Origin: VGKU01 sp964388785
GTDB taxonomy: Bacteria > Patescibacteriota > Patescibacteriia > UBA9934 > GWF2-40-263
Direction: 5' to 3'
Length of the DNA: 39,257 nt
NCBI GenBank assembly: GCA_964388785.1
Contig: CAYMBX010000006.1
Span: forward strand, 1-39,257
A program made the position numbers and the translations under genes. Below are positions 22,345-31,256 of this stretch, in pieces. The notes under the pieces are model-generated. The model was not told where the DNA came from and did no database searches. It was given only the letters and a program-made list of their open reading frames with translations. Position 1 is the stretch's first letter; each line of letters starts with the position of its first letter.

Positions 22345-23364
22345 GTGACAGGAAAGGCGTTGGCGGCCGCACTCGGCTGCCTGATGATTCTGTGCGGGGC
22401 ATCGTGCGAGATGGAGACGAAGTCGATCGCAAACGGAAGCGATCTCGCGTCGCTGGCATCGGCCATCAAGCTCGACGGAAACGGCAACAAGCAGGCCTGC
22501 AGCGGACCGAGCGACATCGCCTGTAGCGCGCAGGGACCGGGGCAGGCACTTCGGTGCGACCCCGACGGCTGGTGTCGGTTCTACCAGTCCGATGAGTTCT
22601 GTCAGTACGGAACGGAGGGGCAGAAGGTGTGCTCGTACATTCCGTGCGATGACAATGACGTCTGCGTGGGTCTCAATCCCGAACCGGACAATCTGGTCGC
22701 TTCGTGCATCTTCACGGAGTCGACCGTAGCATCGGGCGCGCCGGGTGCGTGCCTGTTCGCCTGGCCGGCATGCACCATGCTCGCCGGAACGCCGTGCGAG
22801 ACGGACGGATATCTCGTCTGTCCCGGCGTCAACCAGTGCGAGTGTACTACCGATCCGGCCCTGTACGCTGCATCTCCGGAGGTCTGCGACGGCATCGACA
22901 ACGACTGTGATGGTGTTGCCGATGAGGAGTGCGCGACAACGGATTCTTCATTGGACTTCTGTCCGCAGGCGCTCATGCGTCCGTGTGGGGAGCTGATCGA
23001 GATCGCCTTGCCGCTCAACGGCGAAAGTGCCATCGATCGCTACAAGTGCTTGGAGACCCCTTTCTTTCTCAAGGGGCCTGATGTCATCCTGGCGCCTTAC
23101 GCGTTGCCGGGAACGGCCTTCACACTCAAGATCGTCACGTCCAGTACCAACATGCCGTTTGCGTTCGTGCTTCACGGCACCTGCGGACCGATTCCCGGCC
23201 TGCCGGGCAAGCAGGTGCAGCCGTTCAACGGCGAAACCGGATGTCTGGACGTCGGCGTCAGTGTCGATGGTATCGTCGGGGAAGACGTGGTGGTCATCGA
23301 TCATCTCGTCTACCCAAAGGTGAAGTCGGTGTGGGTGCAGTTTTTCTGCGAAGCACCCATGTAG
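22345..23364 (+). CDS. Lipoprotein paralogue with one MopE-like motif
   Basis: 339 residues from GTG 22345, preceded by GAGGGTATAG plus five bases exactly as in the paralogues; an in-frame ATG at 22285 lies next to the promoter and is rejected. The signal ends GASC (Cys at residue ~19). The N-domain (IKLDGNGNKQAC, QGPGQALRCDPDGWCRFYQS, LNPEPDNLVASCIFTE) matches the 20231 product. A single CDGIDNDCDGVADEEC motif follows, then the shared C-domain (CPQALMRPCGELIEIAL, DRYKCLETP, PGTAFTLKIVTSS, VWVQFFC). It is thus the 20231 architecture with the repeat block cut to one unit. Confidence 0.85.
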   Translation: MTGKALAAALGCLMILCGASCEMETKSIANGSDLASLASAIKLDGNGNKQACSGPSDIACSAQGPGQALRCDPDGWCRFYQSDEFCQYGTEGQKVCSYIPCDDNDVCVGLNPEPDNLVASCIFTESTVASGAPGACLFAWPACTMLAGTPCETDGYLVCPGVNQCECTTDPALYAASPEVCDGIDNDCDGVADEECATTDSSLDFCPQALMRPCGELIEIALPLNGESAIDRYKCLETPFFLKGPDVILAPYALPGTAFTLKIVTSSTNMPFAFVLHGTCGPIPGLPGKQVQPFNGETGCLDVGVSVDGIVGEDVVVIDHLVYPKVKSVWVQFFCEAPM

Positions 23365-23370
23365 GAACTC

Positions 23371-23403
23371 ACCGGTAGCTCATCACAAGAGCGCCGGTTT
23401 TTT
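23371..23403 (+). terminator. Terminator of the 22345 gene
   Basis: ACCGG..GCTC and GAGC..CCGGT arms (23371-23398) followed by TTTTTT. Confidence 0.85.
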
Positions 23404-23414
23404 GATGAAGTCAT

Positions 23415-23443
23415 TTGACAACCTCACGTATTCATCTGAAAAT
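23415..23443 (+). promoter_or_regulatory. Promoter of the 23504 gene
   Basis: TTGACA (23415-23420), 17-base spacer, GAAAAT (23438-23443). The -35 is strong and the -10 weak. Confidence 0.5.
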
Positions 23444-23503
23444 AGGTTCAGGTGACGGAGGCTCACCAATGCAGGAACGCTCAACGCCGAGGGTATAGAG
23501 AGC

Positions 23504-24115
23504 GTGATGAAAGCGACCCTGGCGGCCATGATGGCTGCCGCAATCGCGTTGTTCGCGGGGTGTGAGTTCGGGGAAGGTGTCGACCCGTCTATGGACGAGG
23601 TCGGGACCATCCAGGCCGGATTCGAGATCTCGAGCAGCGGACCAAGCCTGTGTCCGCAGGCCCACCTGCTCCAGTGCGGGCAGAAGTACACGATCCACTA
23701 CCCGTTTCCGGACGAGGTGGGGAAGATCGAGCGCTACCAGTGCATGGCGACGGGGCCCTTCGCGGGTCCCAAGAACATGACGGCGCTGTACAAGGCGCCT
23801 GAGTCCATATTCGCACCGATTGCCCCCACGGGTACGGTGTTCTCTCTGCATATTCTCACTCCGAACACCCCGTTCCGGGCGTTCCTGCTCCATGGTTCCT
23901 GTGATCCCATTCCGGGAACGAAGCAGGTCAAGGCCTATGATCCGACGAAAAGCGGGTCCAACAATGGCACGTGCGCGGCCGTGAACAGGTACGGAGTGAG
24001 CGGCATCGCCGGAGTCGATTTCGCAGTTCTCGACGCGATGTTCTCAGACACGGACGTGGTGGTGCGGATGGACTGTCTCGTGCCGCCTCCTTTCTCGGCC
24101 ACTTCTTTACCGTAG
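23504..24115 (+). CDS. Lipoprotein paralogue with the C-domain only
   Basis: 203 residues from GTG 23504 (GTG-ATG, so MMKAT...), preceded by GAGGGTATAG plus five bases. The signal ends FAGC (Cys at residue ~20). After a short linker the protein consists of the domain that ends the two preceding gene products: CPQAHLLQCGQKYTIHYPF, ERYQCMATGPF, PTGTVFSLHILTPN, LLHGSCDPIPG. It has no MopE-like repeat and no N-domain, completing a series of six, one and zero motifs. The TAG stop lies in the right arm of its own terminator hairpin. Confidence 0.83.
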   Translation: MMKATLAAMMAAAIALFAGCEFGEGVDPSMDEVGTIQAGFEISSSGPSLCPQAHLLQCGQKYTIHYPFPDEVGKIERYQCMATGPFAGPKNMTALYKAPESIFAPIAPTGTVFSLHILTPNTPFRAFLLHGSCDPIPGTKQVKAYDPTKSGSNNGTCAAVNRYGVSGIAGVDFAVLDAMFSDTDVVVRMDCLVPPPFSATSLP

Positions 24116-24128
24116 TGGCCGATTTTTT
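24096..24128 (+). terminator. Terminator of the 23504 gene, overlapping its stop codon
   Basis: CGGCCACT/AGTGGCCG (24096-24103, 24114-24121) followed by A and TTTTTT; the TAG at 24113-24115 is at the start of the right arm. Confidence 0.88.
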
Positions 24129-24171
24129 ATAGGTGTTAGGTATGAGTTTCAAAACCTGATAAACTATTTTC

Positions 24172-25698
24172 ATGATCAATCTCCGATCGGTGTATTTTCA
24201 ATCCGATGAAAAAATGCAGCGCCTTGCGCTTTCACTTTTCGGTTTGCTCGCGCTTTTTCTCATGATCCAATCACTCTTTTCTCCTGCGGTCGCGTTGGCA
24301 GCACTCGCGGCGGTTGCAACGCTCATCATCACCTTTCTCTCGCCAACGACCGCGCTTGCCGTACTTGCAGTTTATCTTCCGTTTGAGCCGTTTGTTTTAA
24401 AGTTCATTCCCGATAGCATTTATGTGTTCGTGCGGTTTGCCTCCGAAGGGCTCATTTATCTGATTGCCGGCGTAGTGTTTTGGCGATGGCTGACAGGAAA
24501 GTTATCGATCAAAAAAACAGCACTCGATACGCCATTCGTCCTGTTTATCGCCACATTGATTGCATCCGCACTCATTCAGTTCGTCCCGATTCCGGTGGCT
24601 TTGCTTGGTCTGCGTCAGATTCTGCGATTCATGATCGTCTTTTTTTTAGTTGTCTATTTACAACCCAGCAAAGAGTACATCAAACGCCTGACAACCGCAT
24701 TGTTTATCGTGGTGATTCTGCAAGGTGTGATCGGGATCGCGCAATCATTTGCGGGGGAACCGCTCGATCAATTTTTAATCTCATCCGAAGAACGCACATT
24801 GGGGGAGCTCACGCTTACCGGAGGAGTGGAGCAGTTTTGGGATCCGGGTTCGCGTGTGTTCGCCACACTCGGACGGTACGATCGTCTTGGAAATTTTCTC
24901 TACATCTTTTTACTGATCGCGAGTGGGTTTCTTTATACGCTCGGTTCGCGCACGAAAAAACTTGAGCCGATTTTGTGGTGGGTGTTTGTGCTAGGAATCC
25001 CCACACTCGTCCTCACGTATTCGCGTTCTTCCTGGTTTGGGTTTCTGTTGGGATTTTTGTTCATCGGACTTGTGGTGAAACGGGACAGGCGTGTGTTCGC
25101 CGGACTTATCGCATCCATGCTCGTGATTCTCGGCTATCTGGCTGCGTCGGGATTGACCGTGGGTCTCATCGCAGAAGGTCCAGGCCAGACACTCTCCGAA
25201 CGGTTCTTTGAATCGTTCAGTTATACGCGCTGGAGAGGGGAATACGAAGGGCTCGGGCGTGTTTTTTGGTATGTACACACGCCACTCAACGTGGTAGCGG
25301 CTTCACCGATTTTTGGTTGGGGTCCTGGACAGTTCGGCGGAGGAGCAGTTGCTGCACTTCACAATACGCGCGTCTATGAACAATTGGGATTGCCGTTTGG
25401 TGTGTTCGGGACCGAAGGATTTATCGACAATAACTGGTTTACGATTTGGGGAGAGGCGGGCACGCTCGGGCTCATTTTTTTCCTTTGGCTTTCCATCGCG
25501 CTTTTTCGTCGTGCGCTTTGGACGTATCACACGTCGCGTGATCCTTACGTGCAAGGACTTTCCATTGGATTTGCTGCGGTTCTCCTTGCGCTTGCACTCA
25601 ACGGTTTGACGTCGACCGTGTTTGAAATACGTACGGTCGCGTTTTATGTGTGGTTGTATGGAGGGTTTGTCTATACGTTGGGTGACAAAACTCGATGA
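24172..25698 (+). CDS. O-antigen ligase/polymerase-like membrane protein (Wzy/WaaL family)
   Basis: 508 residues with about ten to twelve membrane helices. The family signature lies in the second half: LTYSRSSWFGFLLGFL (a Ser/Arg-rich helix start typical of Wzy_C proteins), then a long outer loop ending SPIFGWGPGQFGGGAV and GFIDNNWFTIWGEAGTLGLI. Such proteins polymerise or ligate glycans from a lipid carrier outside the membrane. It is followed by a GT4 glycosyltransferase whose possible upstream start overlaps its stop codon, so a glycan-assembly operon is likely. TAAACT, a -10-like box, lies six bases before the ATG; no SD (predicted leaderless). Confidence 0.88.
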   Translation: MINLRSVYFQSDEKMQRLALSLFGLLALFLMIQSLFSPAVALAALAAVATLIITFLSPTTALAVLAVYLPFEPFVLKFIPDSIYVFVRFASEGLIYLIAGVVFWRWLTGKLSIKKTALDTPFVLFIATLIASALIQFVPIPVALLGLRQILRFMIVFFLVVYLQPSKEYIKRLTTALFIVVILQGVIGIAQSFAGEPLDQFLISSEERTLGELTLTGGVEQFWDPGSRVFATLGRYDRLGNFLYIFLLIASGFLYTLGSRTKKLEPILWWVFVLGIPTLVLTYSRSSWFGFLLGFLFIGLVVKRDRRVFAGLIASMLVILGYLAASGLTVGLIAEGPGQTLSERFFESFSYTRWRGEYEGLGRVFWYVHTPLNVVAASPIFGWGPGQFGGGAVAALHNTRVYEQLGLPFGVFGTEGFIDNNWFTIWGEAGTLGLIFFLWLSIALFRRALWTYHTSRDPYVQGLSIGFAAVLLALALNGLTSTVFEIRTVAFYVWLYGGFVYTLGDKTR

Positions 25699-25718
25699 GA
25701 TTTATCATTCAAGGATCT

Positions 25719-26939
25719 ATGCGCATCATCCAAGCGAACAAATTTTATTACGCACGCGGTGGAGCTGAGACATACATGCTTTCGCTTTCAAATTGGCTCA
25801 CTTCACAAGGACAGGAAGTGCTGCCGTTTGCGATGCGACATCCGGAAAATTTGCCAACGCCGTTTGAAAAATATTTTGTCAGCGAAATAAAAACGGAAGA
25901 GGGGATGAGTGGTTATCAAAAAATTCGAACGTTCGGACGCATGTTGTATTCGTTGGAGGCACGACGCAAATTGGCAACGCTCATTGCAGATCATCATCCG
26001 GATCTCTGCCATCTTCACAACATTTATACCCAAATCTCTCCTTCCATCCTTCACACGCTTCGCGATCAGCATGTGCCCGTTGTCATGACCGTACACGATC
26101 ATCATCTTATTTCACCCCAATACAATGTATGGGCGTCCGGATGTGGAGAAGATTATCGTCATATCGGAATTGTGCGGGGAACGCTTTCGAAATTTCATAA
26201 GCGATCCATGGCCGCCTCATTCGCACAGGTCGCCACGTACCGCCTCCATCGATGGCTTCGTCTGTATGAAAAGCATGTGACGTTGTTCATTGTCCCCTCG
26301 GCATATCTGAAGCGACAACTGCTCGCCGGTGGTATCCCGAGCGAACGGATTCGAGTCAATCACTATGGGATTAATGCACATGCGATTGAGCCGTCGTATG
26401 GGCACGGGGAGTATTTCCTTTATGTTGGAAGGCTCAGTGAAGAAAAGGGAGTTGAGACGATTATTCACGTTGCGAAGCAATTACCGGATCTTTCGTTTAA
26501 GATTGCCGGTCGTGGTCCGCAGATGGAGTATTTACATCGGCTTGCTCTGGATGCGCCGAACGTGGAATTTTTGGGATTTCGAAACGCGGAAGAACTCCAA
26601 ACGCTCTATCGAGGTGCGTGTGCGATTTTGTTGCCCTCACGCGTCCATGAGGTGTTTCCTCTTGTCACACTCGAAGCAATGGCTCACGGCACGCCGGTCA
26701 TTGCAAGCGACGTGGGCGGTATCTCAGAAGTCGTGGAAGATCGCATCAGCGGGTTTCTTGTTGCTCCGACCGATTTTCATGGGTGGGTCGAAGCCGTTTT
26801 GCGGGTGGCATATGATCGCAATCTCGCCCGTCAGCTTGCACGTGCGGCACGAGACGCAGTTGATCATCGTTTTAGATTGGACGACCATTATCGGAGGCTG
26901 CTCAATATTTATCAAGAGGCAACACCCATTCATGTATGA
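25719..26939 (+). CDS. GT4-family glycosyltransferase
   Basis: 406 residues, GT-B fold. It begins MRIIQANKFYYARGGAETYM, the usual N-terminus of this family, with AAGG upstream; an in-frame ATG at 25695 overlapping the previous stop (ATGA) is an alternative giving eight more residues. The donor half has YVGRLSEEKGVETII and the E-x7-E motif (EVFPLVTLE, about residue 311) followed by AMAHGTPVIASDVGGISEVV. It transfers a sugar from a nucleotide donor; donor and acceptor are unknown. Same strand as the Wzy-like gene; the next gene starts four bases before its end. Confidence 0.92.
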   Translation: MRIIQANKFYYARGGAETYMLSLSNWLTSQGQEVLPFAMRHPENLPTPFEKYFVSEIKTEEGMSGYQKIRTFGRMLYSLEARRKLATLIADHHPDLCHLHNIYTQISPSILHTLRDQHVPVVMTVHDHHLISPQYNVWASGCGEDYRHIGIVRGTLSKFHKRSMAASFAQVATYRLHRWLRLYEKHVTLFIVPSAYLKRQLLAGGIPSERIRVNHYGINAHAIEPSYGHGEYFLYVGRLSEEKGVETIIHVAKQLPDLSFKIAGRGPQMEYLHRLALDAPNVEFLGFRNAEELQTLYRGACAILLPSRVHEVFPLVTLEAMAHGTPVIASDVGGISEVVEDRISGFLVAPTDFHGWVEAVLRVAYDRNLARQLARAARDAVDHRFRLDDHYRRLLNIYQEATPIHV

Positions 26940-28207
26940 ACGAATTTGATTACGATGTAGTGGTTGTGGGTGCGAGTTTTTCCGGTTTGACATTGTGTCA
27001 TCACTTGGGTGGACAGAACAAAATTTTGATTCTGGATGCCAAACCCTTTGCTGGCTCGACGGTCGAATCGACAGGTCTCATCACCACGAACACTTACAAC
27101 GAATTCAAATCTTTTTTTCCGATCGATACCTACATTACCAACCCCATCTCTTCTATTTGCGTTGTTGCGCCGAACATGAGTGATTTTTTTGTATCCACCA
27201 CACATGAGCCATGGATTTATCAGACGGATACACGCGGTCTTGTGCGTGCGCTCGCGGAGTCGCTTGATCCGCGCATCGAACAATCCATGAAAACCGTCTT
27301 TCTTGGCGCGGAAGAAGAGGAAATGGGAGTACGGGTGAGGTTGCGCCGATTTGGCAAATCCGAAGAAACGATCCGTACGCGTTTATTGGTTGGAGCGGAT
27401 GGATCACATTCGGCAGTGGCTAAGGCACACCCGTCACTCGACACAAACGAGCGTTTTTTGTTTGGGTATGAACAAGTTGTTCCTGGGGAAGTCCATTTAG
27501 GGCCGAATCCAGAAGAAACGATCTATCATTTTTGGTTCGGTGAATTTTCATTGGGATATGGGGGTTGGCTTTCTCCAACGAGAGAGGCCGGGAGGAATGC
27601 GTTTCGGGTAGGACTCGCGAAATTAGAACATGATCGAGGTGATGCGAAATCTTTGCTTGAACAGTTTGTGATCCATCTCAAGGAACGGGGAATTGTTTCA
27701 TGTGAAGGTCCGGCAACGTATGCGTTTGGGAGTCTCATCCCCATCAATCCGGTACGTCGTCGTGTCTCGACTGCACACACAGTGCTCATCGGCGATGCAG
27801 CGGGATATTGCGGCGCGTTCGCGGCGGATGGCATTAAAGGATCTGTCGTATCCGGTAAAGTGGCCGCAGAGTTGATTCAGACTCAGTTGCAGACACATCA
27901 GCCTCAGCTGCATTTACTCCACAAAAAAGTTGCTGCGCGAAGCGGGCTTATTGCGTATTATACGCGACAGGTCCGCTATCGATGGATCTGGGATCGCATG
28001 AAGCGCAATCGTACATTTGAGGCGATGTGGAAGATCATCAACCGTGAACGCGACACGTTTCTTGATCAATTCTGTGATTCCAAAGATGCACGTCGCAGTC
28101 TGACTCGCACGGTTTTGAAATGGAAGCACCTGCCACTGCTTGTACCGTATGCGTTCTTTCTCTTCATCGATCTGTGTGTTCCAAACAAAAACACCCGTCG
28201 CAAGTAA
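26936..28207 (+). CDS. FAD-dependent oxidoreductase, geranylgeranyl-reductase-like
   Basis: 423 residues. The N-terminal FAD Rossmann motif is VVVGASFSGLTLCHHL (residues ~9-24), LLVGADGSHSAVAK lies in the middle, and VLIGDAAGYCGAFAADGIKGS near residue 285 is the second FAD-binding GD motif. Together these place it in the PHBH-type superfamily close to geranylgeranyl reductases, which act on isoprenoid or lipid-linked substrates. Its position after Wzy and GT4 genes (ATGA overlap) suggests work on a polyprenyl lipid, but a hydroxylase or another substrate cannot be excluded. The C-terminus has a basic helical region. Confidence 0.85.
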   Translation: MNEFDYDVVVVGASFSGLTLCHHLGGQNKILILDAKPFAGSTVESTGLITTNTYNEFKSFFPIDTYITNPISSICVVAPNMSDFFVSTTHEPWIYQTDTRGLVRALAESLDPRIEQSMKTVFLGAEEEEMGVRVRLRRFGKSEETIRTRLLVGADGSHSAVAKAHPSLDTNERFLFGYEQVVPGEVHLGPNPEETIYHFWFGEFSLGYGGWLSPTREAGRNAFRVGLAKLEHDRGDAKSLLEQFVIHLKERGIVSCEGPATYAFGSLIPINPVRRRVSTAHTVLIGDAAGYCGAFAADGIKGSVVSGKVAAELIQTQLQTHQPQLHLLHKKVAARSGLIAYYTRQVRYRWIWDRMKRNRTFEAMWKIINRERDTFLDQFCDSKDARRSLTRTVLKWKHLPLLVPYAFFLFIDLCVPNKNTRRK

Positions 28208-28221
28208 TGCGCGGGTGTTTT
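28187..28221. terminator. Bidirectional terminator between convergent genes
   Basis: AAAACACCCG/CGGGTGTTTT (28187-28197, 28212-28221), A-tract on the left and T-tract on the right. It serves the oxidoreductase gene on the plus strand and the GT4 gene on the minus strand. Confidence 0.75.
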
Positions 28222-28223
28222 GC

Positions 28224-29381
28224 TTATCGAACATTTGCCTGTTCAAGTTCTGGTTCGATTTGGATCAATTCGTACAGATATTCAGTGGTTTCGGCAATGT
28301 CCTTCCAATCGTACATTTTGGCGATATGCGCGCGAGCCCTCTTTCCGATTTCACGGATTTCTTGTGGATGTTCAAGCATGTAGGCCATCTTTTCTTTGAG
28401 TTCTTCCACATGTCCACGACGGAACGTGAGGCCGTAATCTTCGGTCAATTCCAAATTTTCGGGAATGTCGGAGGAAAGCACACATTTCCCATAGCTCATC
28501 TCTTCAAGTACGGCGATCGGCAACCCTTCGGATTCCGATGGGTGGACAAACGCATAGGCGTTTAAGAACAACGCGTGCAGCGTTGCGCCGGTTTGAGTTC
28601 CGGTCAAGACGATCGAATCATCGTTTTGTGCCATGGTACGAAGCGACTGGACATACGCGTCTGTGAACGCGCTTCCACCCACAACGGCGAGTTTGTGTCC
28701 TTTCGTCAGATCAGGATGTTCATGCACGAGCTGTTTCCACGCCTCAATGAGTAAATGTGCACCTTTGTGTTTCACAAGACGGGAACACATCATGAGGTAT
28801 TTTCCGGATTCAAGACCGAATGCCTTGATGATTGAAGGATCGGCATCTTCTTGCGGGACGTTTGTTCCGTTTGGAATGTATTTTGCATTTGCGCCGTAAG
28901 ACATGCGGCAGTAGGTTTCCAGCGTTTTGGAAACGGCGATCGTGGCGTCCGGAAATGTGACCGCTGCACGTTCTCCCATTGCGAGCATGAAGCGCGCGAA
29001 CCAACCCCATTTCTGGTGGTGGCGGTCAATACAATGAAACGTCACCACAACTTTTGCTGATGGGCGGAGGAGCTTCGGCAACCAGGCGAGTAGAGCCGGT
29101 CCGACCCCGTGAATATGAAAGACATCCACTTTTTCTCGTGCGGCCATTACGATCGAAACGAACGTATGGACGATCGCATCAAGATGTTTGGTTGAAACCG
29201 TCCAGGCTTTGATACAGCGTACGCCGCGATGATTGCGGATCGGCCACACATACCAAGAACGACAAAACGCGAGCACTTCGTGCCCACGTGCAGCCAATTC
29301 GGCGGAGAGCTCTTCCACGTGTCGTTCAATGCCCCCAGCACGGGCTGGAATTCCTTTTTGCCCGATCATTGCGATTTTCAT
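28224..29381 (-). CDS. GT4-family glycosyltransferase
   Basis: 385 residues from the ATG at 29381 (MKIAMIGQKGIPARAGGIER), the family-typical start; an upstream ATG at 29402 would lie inside the promoter. The GT-B fold shows the GGIERHVEELSAELAARGHEV N-domain start, a donor-site E-x7-E motif (EGLPIAVLE, about residue 285) and CSRLVKHKGAHLLIEAW. It resembles rhamnosyl- or glucosyltransferases that begin with the GQKGIPA motif. Monocistronic with its own promoter, and convergent to the glycan operon ending at 28207. Confidence 0.92.
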   Translation of the reverse strand: MKIAMIGQKGIPARAGGIERHVEELSAELAARGHEVLAFCRSWYVWPIRNHRGVRCIKAWTVSTKHLDAIVHTFVSIVMAAREKVDVFHIHGVGPALLAWLPKLLRPSAKVVVTFHCIDRHHQKWGWFARFMLAMGERAAVTFPDATIAVSKTLETYCRMSYGANAKYIPNGTNVPQEDADPSIIKAFGLESGKYLMMCSRLVKHKGAHLLIEAWKQLVHEHPDLTKGHKLAVVGGSAFTDAYVQSLRTMAQNDDSIVLTGTQTGATLHALFLNAYAFVHPSESEGLPIAVLEEMSYGKCVLSSDIPENLELTEDYGLTFRRGHVEELKEKMAYMLEHPQEIREIGKRARAHIAKMYDWKDIAETTEYLYELIQIEPELEQANVR

Positions 29382-29392
29382 ATGAACGTCTA

Positions 29393-29421
29393 AATATATC
29401 ACAAAATGGGCTTTTTGTCAA
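29393..29421 (-). promoter_or_regulatory. Promoter of the minus-strand GT4 gene
   Basis: TTGACA (29416-29421, minus strand), 17-base spacer ending TTTTGTGA, TATATT (29393-29398). The leader is only about five bases. Confidence 0.78.
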
Positions 29422-29432
29422 TCGTTTACACC

Positions 29433-29459
29433 AAAAAAGCCCCATATTCGGGGCTTTGG
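29433..29459 (-). terminator. Terminator of the three-gene surface operon
   Basis: AAAGCCCC/GGGGCTTT with a 6-base loop, followed by a T-run on the minus strand. It starts one base after the stop codon of the 29460-31253 gene. Confidence 0.87.
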
Positions 29460-31253
29460 TTACTTTTTCATGGGGGTGTAGATGGTCGGAGCCGAAGCAC
29501 TGACAAATGCGCCGGTCCAGCCATCGACTCCAGTGAGACGAATGTCTTTGAAAAGGGGAATGGGAGAAGAAGAGGGCTCTTCTGGGGTAATCCCGAGTTC
29601 AAAGGCGATACCGATGATTTTACTTTGAGGAGAGAGGGTGGGTGAGATGTCCGGAGAAATCCATGTGACGGTTTTCGTTTTTTCATCGTAGACGACCGAT
29701 CCGTTTTGGGAAACGGTTTGTTTTCCCGTAAATCGAACGCCGTTCGCAAGTGTTCCTTCCAGGCGAATATCGGTAAGTTCATTCGTTGTCCCGCCAATAT
29801 GCCAGAAAATCCAATACGTCGTTTCCTCACCCACCACCGGCGGAACAGGCCCGCGGCCAATCTGATCTCCGCTTGGGGCGGTATAACGTGCAAACGCCTC
29901 CAGACGGACGGGGGTTGTCACAGGGAGGTCGATTCGTTGGCTTTTTGAAACGACGTTTTGACCATTGCTGTCTGCGAGCGCATAGGAAGCGGTCGCACGC
30001 AGGGCAAGTGTCAATTGTTCGTATACGTTTGTTTGGGTACTTGAAAGTGAAGATTTTGTTTTGACGGCAATTTCCACGGTTGACTCTTCGTTCGGTTCCA
30101 CAACCTCAATCGAATGTGTGGAAATTTCTTTAACAAACGGACTATCAGATTCAGCGGTCAAGACCACGTTTGTCACCGGAAATTCCGTTGTGTTTTTGTA
30201 TATGATTTCAACGGGAACGGTGGCTCCGGGGATGATCGTTTTCTCTTGTGTGGTTGTGGTGAGGACGAGTGGAAGTGGCACGACGGGAGCGGTATGAGTA
30301 AGCGTATTTTGTTTGTATCGATCTTCGCCAAACGTAAAGGAAGGGTGGAAAATAAACATGACCTCCTCTTTGTCCTCATTGAGGATCCCTTCGAAACGGA
30401 ACTCACCGGTCTCTCCGGCTTTGACCGCGGGAATTTCAAACTGATCTTGTCGGAACGTGGCATCGGTCCGAATGAATGCGAACGCGTCCGGCCATTGTGG
30501 AAGGAGACTTACGATCGGAAAATCCACGTCGCTTGTGTTGTGATAGCGCACGGTTCCTTCAATCGGTTGGAAGGCTGTTAATCGTTCCGGGAGTTCGAGC
30601 GAAAGTGCGAGTGCAGACCGTGATGGTTTGAAGATGTGCCAATCCAGTTTTTCGCCGAAAACATCTTTTTCTTCTCCATGCACAAAACTCATTTTGGTTT
30701 GAAACGCTTGCTCGCCACCGACATCGCCGAACATGACACCTTTGATATGCAACACACCGGATTGACCGGGTGCGACGGTTCCGATAGAGACGCGTTCTCC
30801 GTCGGTGATCTCCCCATGATCCGCATCAAATGCTTGGAGCACGAAATGTTTGGGAAAGGTCACGGACAGTTCGGTGTTTCTCAGTGTTTCGGCGCTGGTG
30901 TTTATGTAACGTATGATGATGGTCGCCGGAGCACCGGTCGTGATCTCTCGTGGCGCGACAGACGATTCAAACAAAATTTGTTCTTCGAACGTTTTGGGAA
31001 CAAATACATTCAGATAAATTGCGATCGCACTTAGGGTCAGCATGACCCCAATGAGGAACAGATCGATCGCAAATAAAAGACGGGCGAATTTGTAGCGGCC
31101 TTCATAGTGATAGCGAAACCAGTGGAGAAACGGAAAGAGGATCATTTTTCCCGGATGAACCGAAAGACAAACCGCTCGGCCTACAGCCGAGTCCGGTTTT
31201 CCGACAGAGTCGCACGCGATTCCTTTTTTGATTTCGTCTTTGAGCATAATCAC
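29460..31253 (-). CDS. Membrane-anchored protein with repeated Ig-like (COG1361-type) domains
   Basis: 597 residues. A cytoplasmic N-terminus precedes one membrane helix at about residues 58-82 (FARLLFAIDLFLIGVMLTLSAIAIYL). The rest is extracytoplasmic and built from about four beta-sandwich domains with motifs such as TIIIRYINTSAETLRNTELSV, GTVRYHNTSDVDFPIVSLL and VPVEIIYKNTTEFPVTNVVL, the pattern of DUF11/COG1361 S-layer-like domains that follow non-catalytic beta folds. Probably a surface structural protein. Last gene of the operon beginning at 33568, three bases after its neighbour. Confidence 0.82.
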   Translation of the reverse strand: MIMLKDEIKKGIACDSVGKPDSAVGRAVCLSVHPGKMILFPFLHWFRYHYEGRYKFARLLFAIDLFLIGVMLTLSAIAIYLNVFVPKTFEEQILFESSVAPREITTGAPATIIIRYINTSAETLRNTELSVTFPKHFVLQAFDADHGEITDGERVSIGTVAPGQSGVLHIKGVMFGDVGGEQAFQTKMSFVHGEEKDVFGEKLDWHIFKPSRSALALSLELPERLTAFQPIEGTVRYHNTSDVDFPIVSLLPQWPDAFAFIRTDATFRQDQFEIPAVKAGETGEFRFEGILNEDKEEVMFIFHPSFTFGEDRYKQNTLTHTAPVVPLPLVLTTTTQEKTIIPGATVPVEIIYKNTTEFPVTNVVLTAESDSPFVKEISTHSIEVVEPNEESTVEIAVKTKSSLSSTQTNVYEQLTLALRATASYALADSNGQNVVSKSQRIDLPVTTPVRLEAFARYTAPSGDQIGRGPVPPVVGEETTYWIFWHIGGTTNELTDIRLEGTLANGVRFTGKQTVSQNGSVVYDEKTKTVTWISPDISPTLSPQSKIIGIAFELGITPEEPSSSPIPLFKDIRLTGVDGWTGAFVSASAPTIYTPMKK

Positions 31254-31256
31254 AGA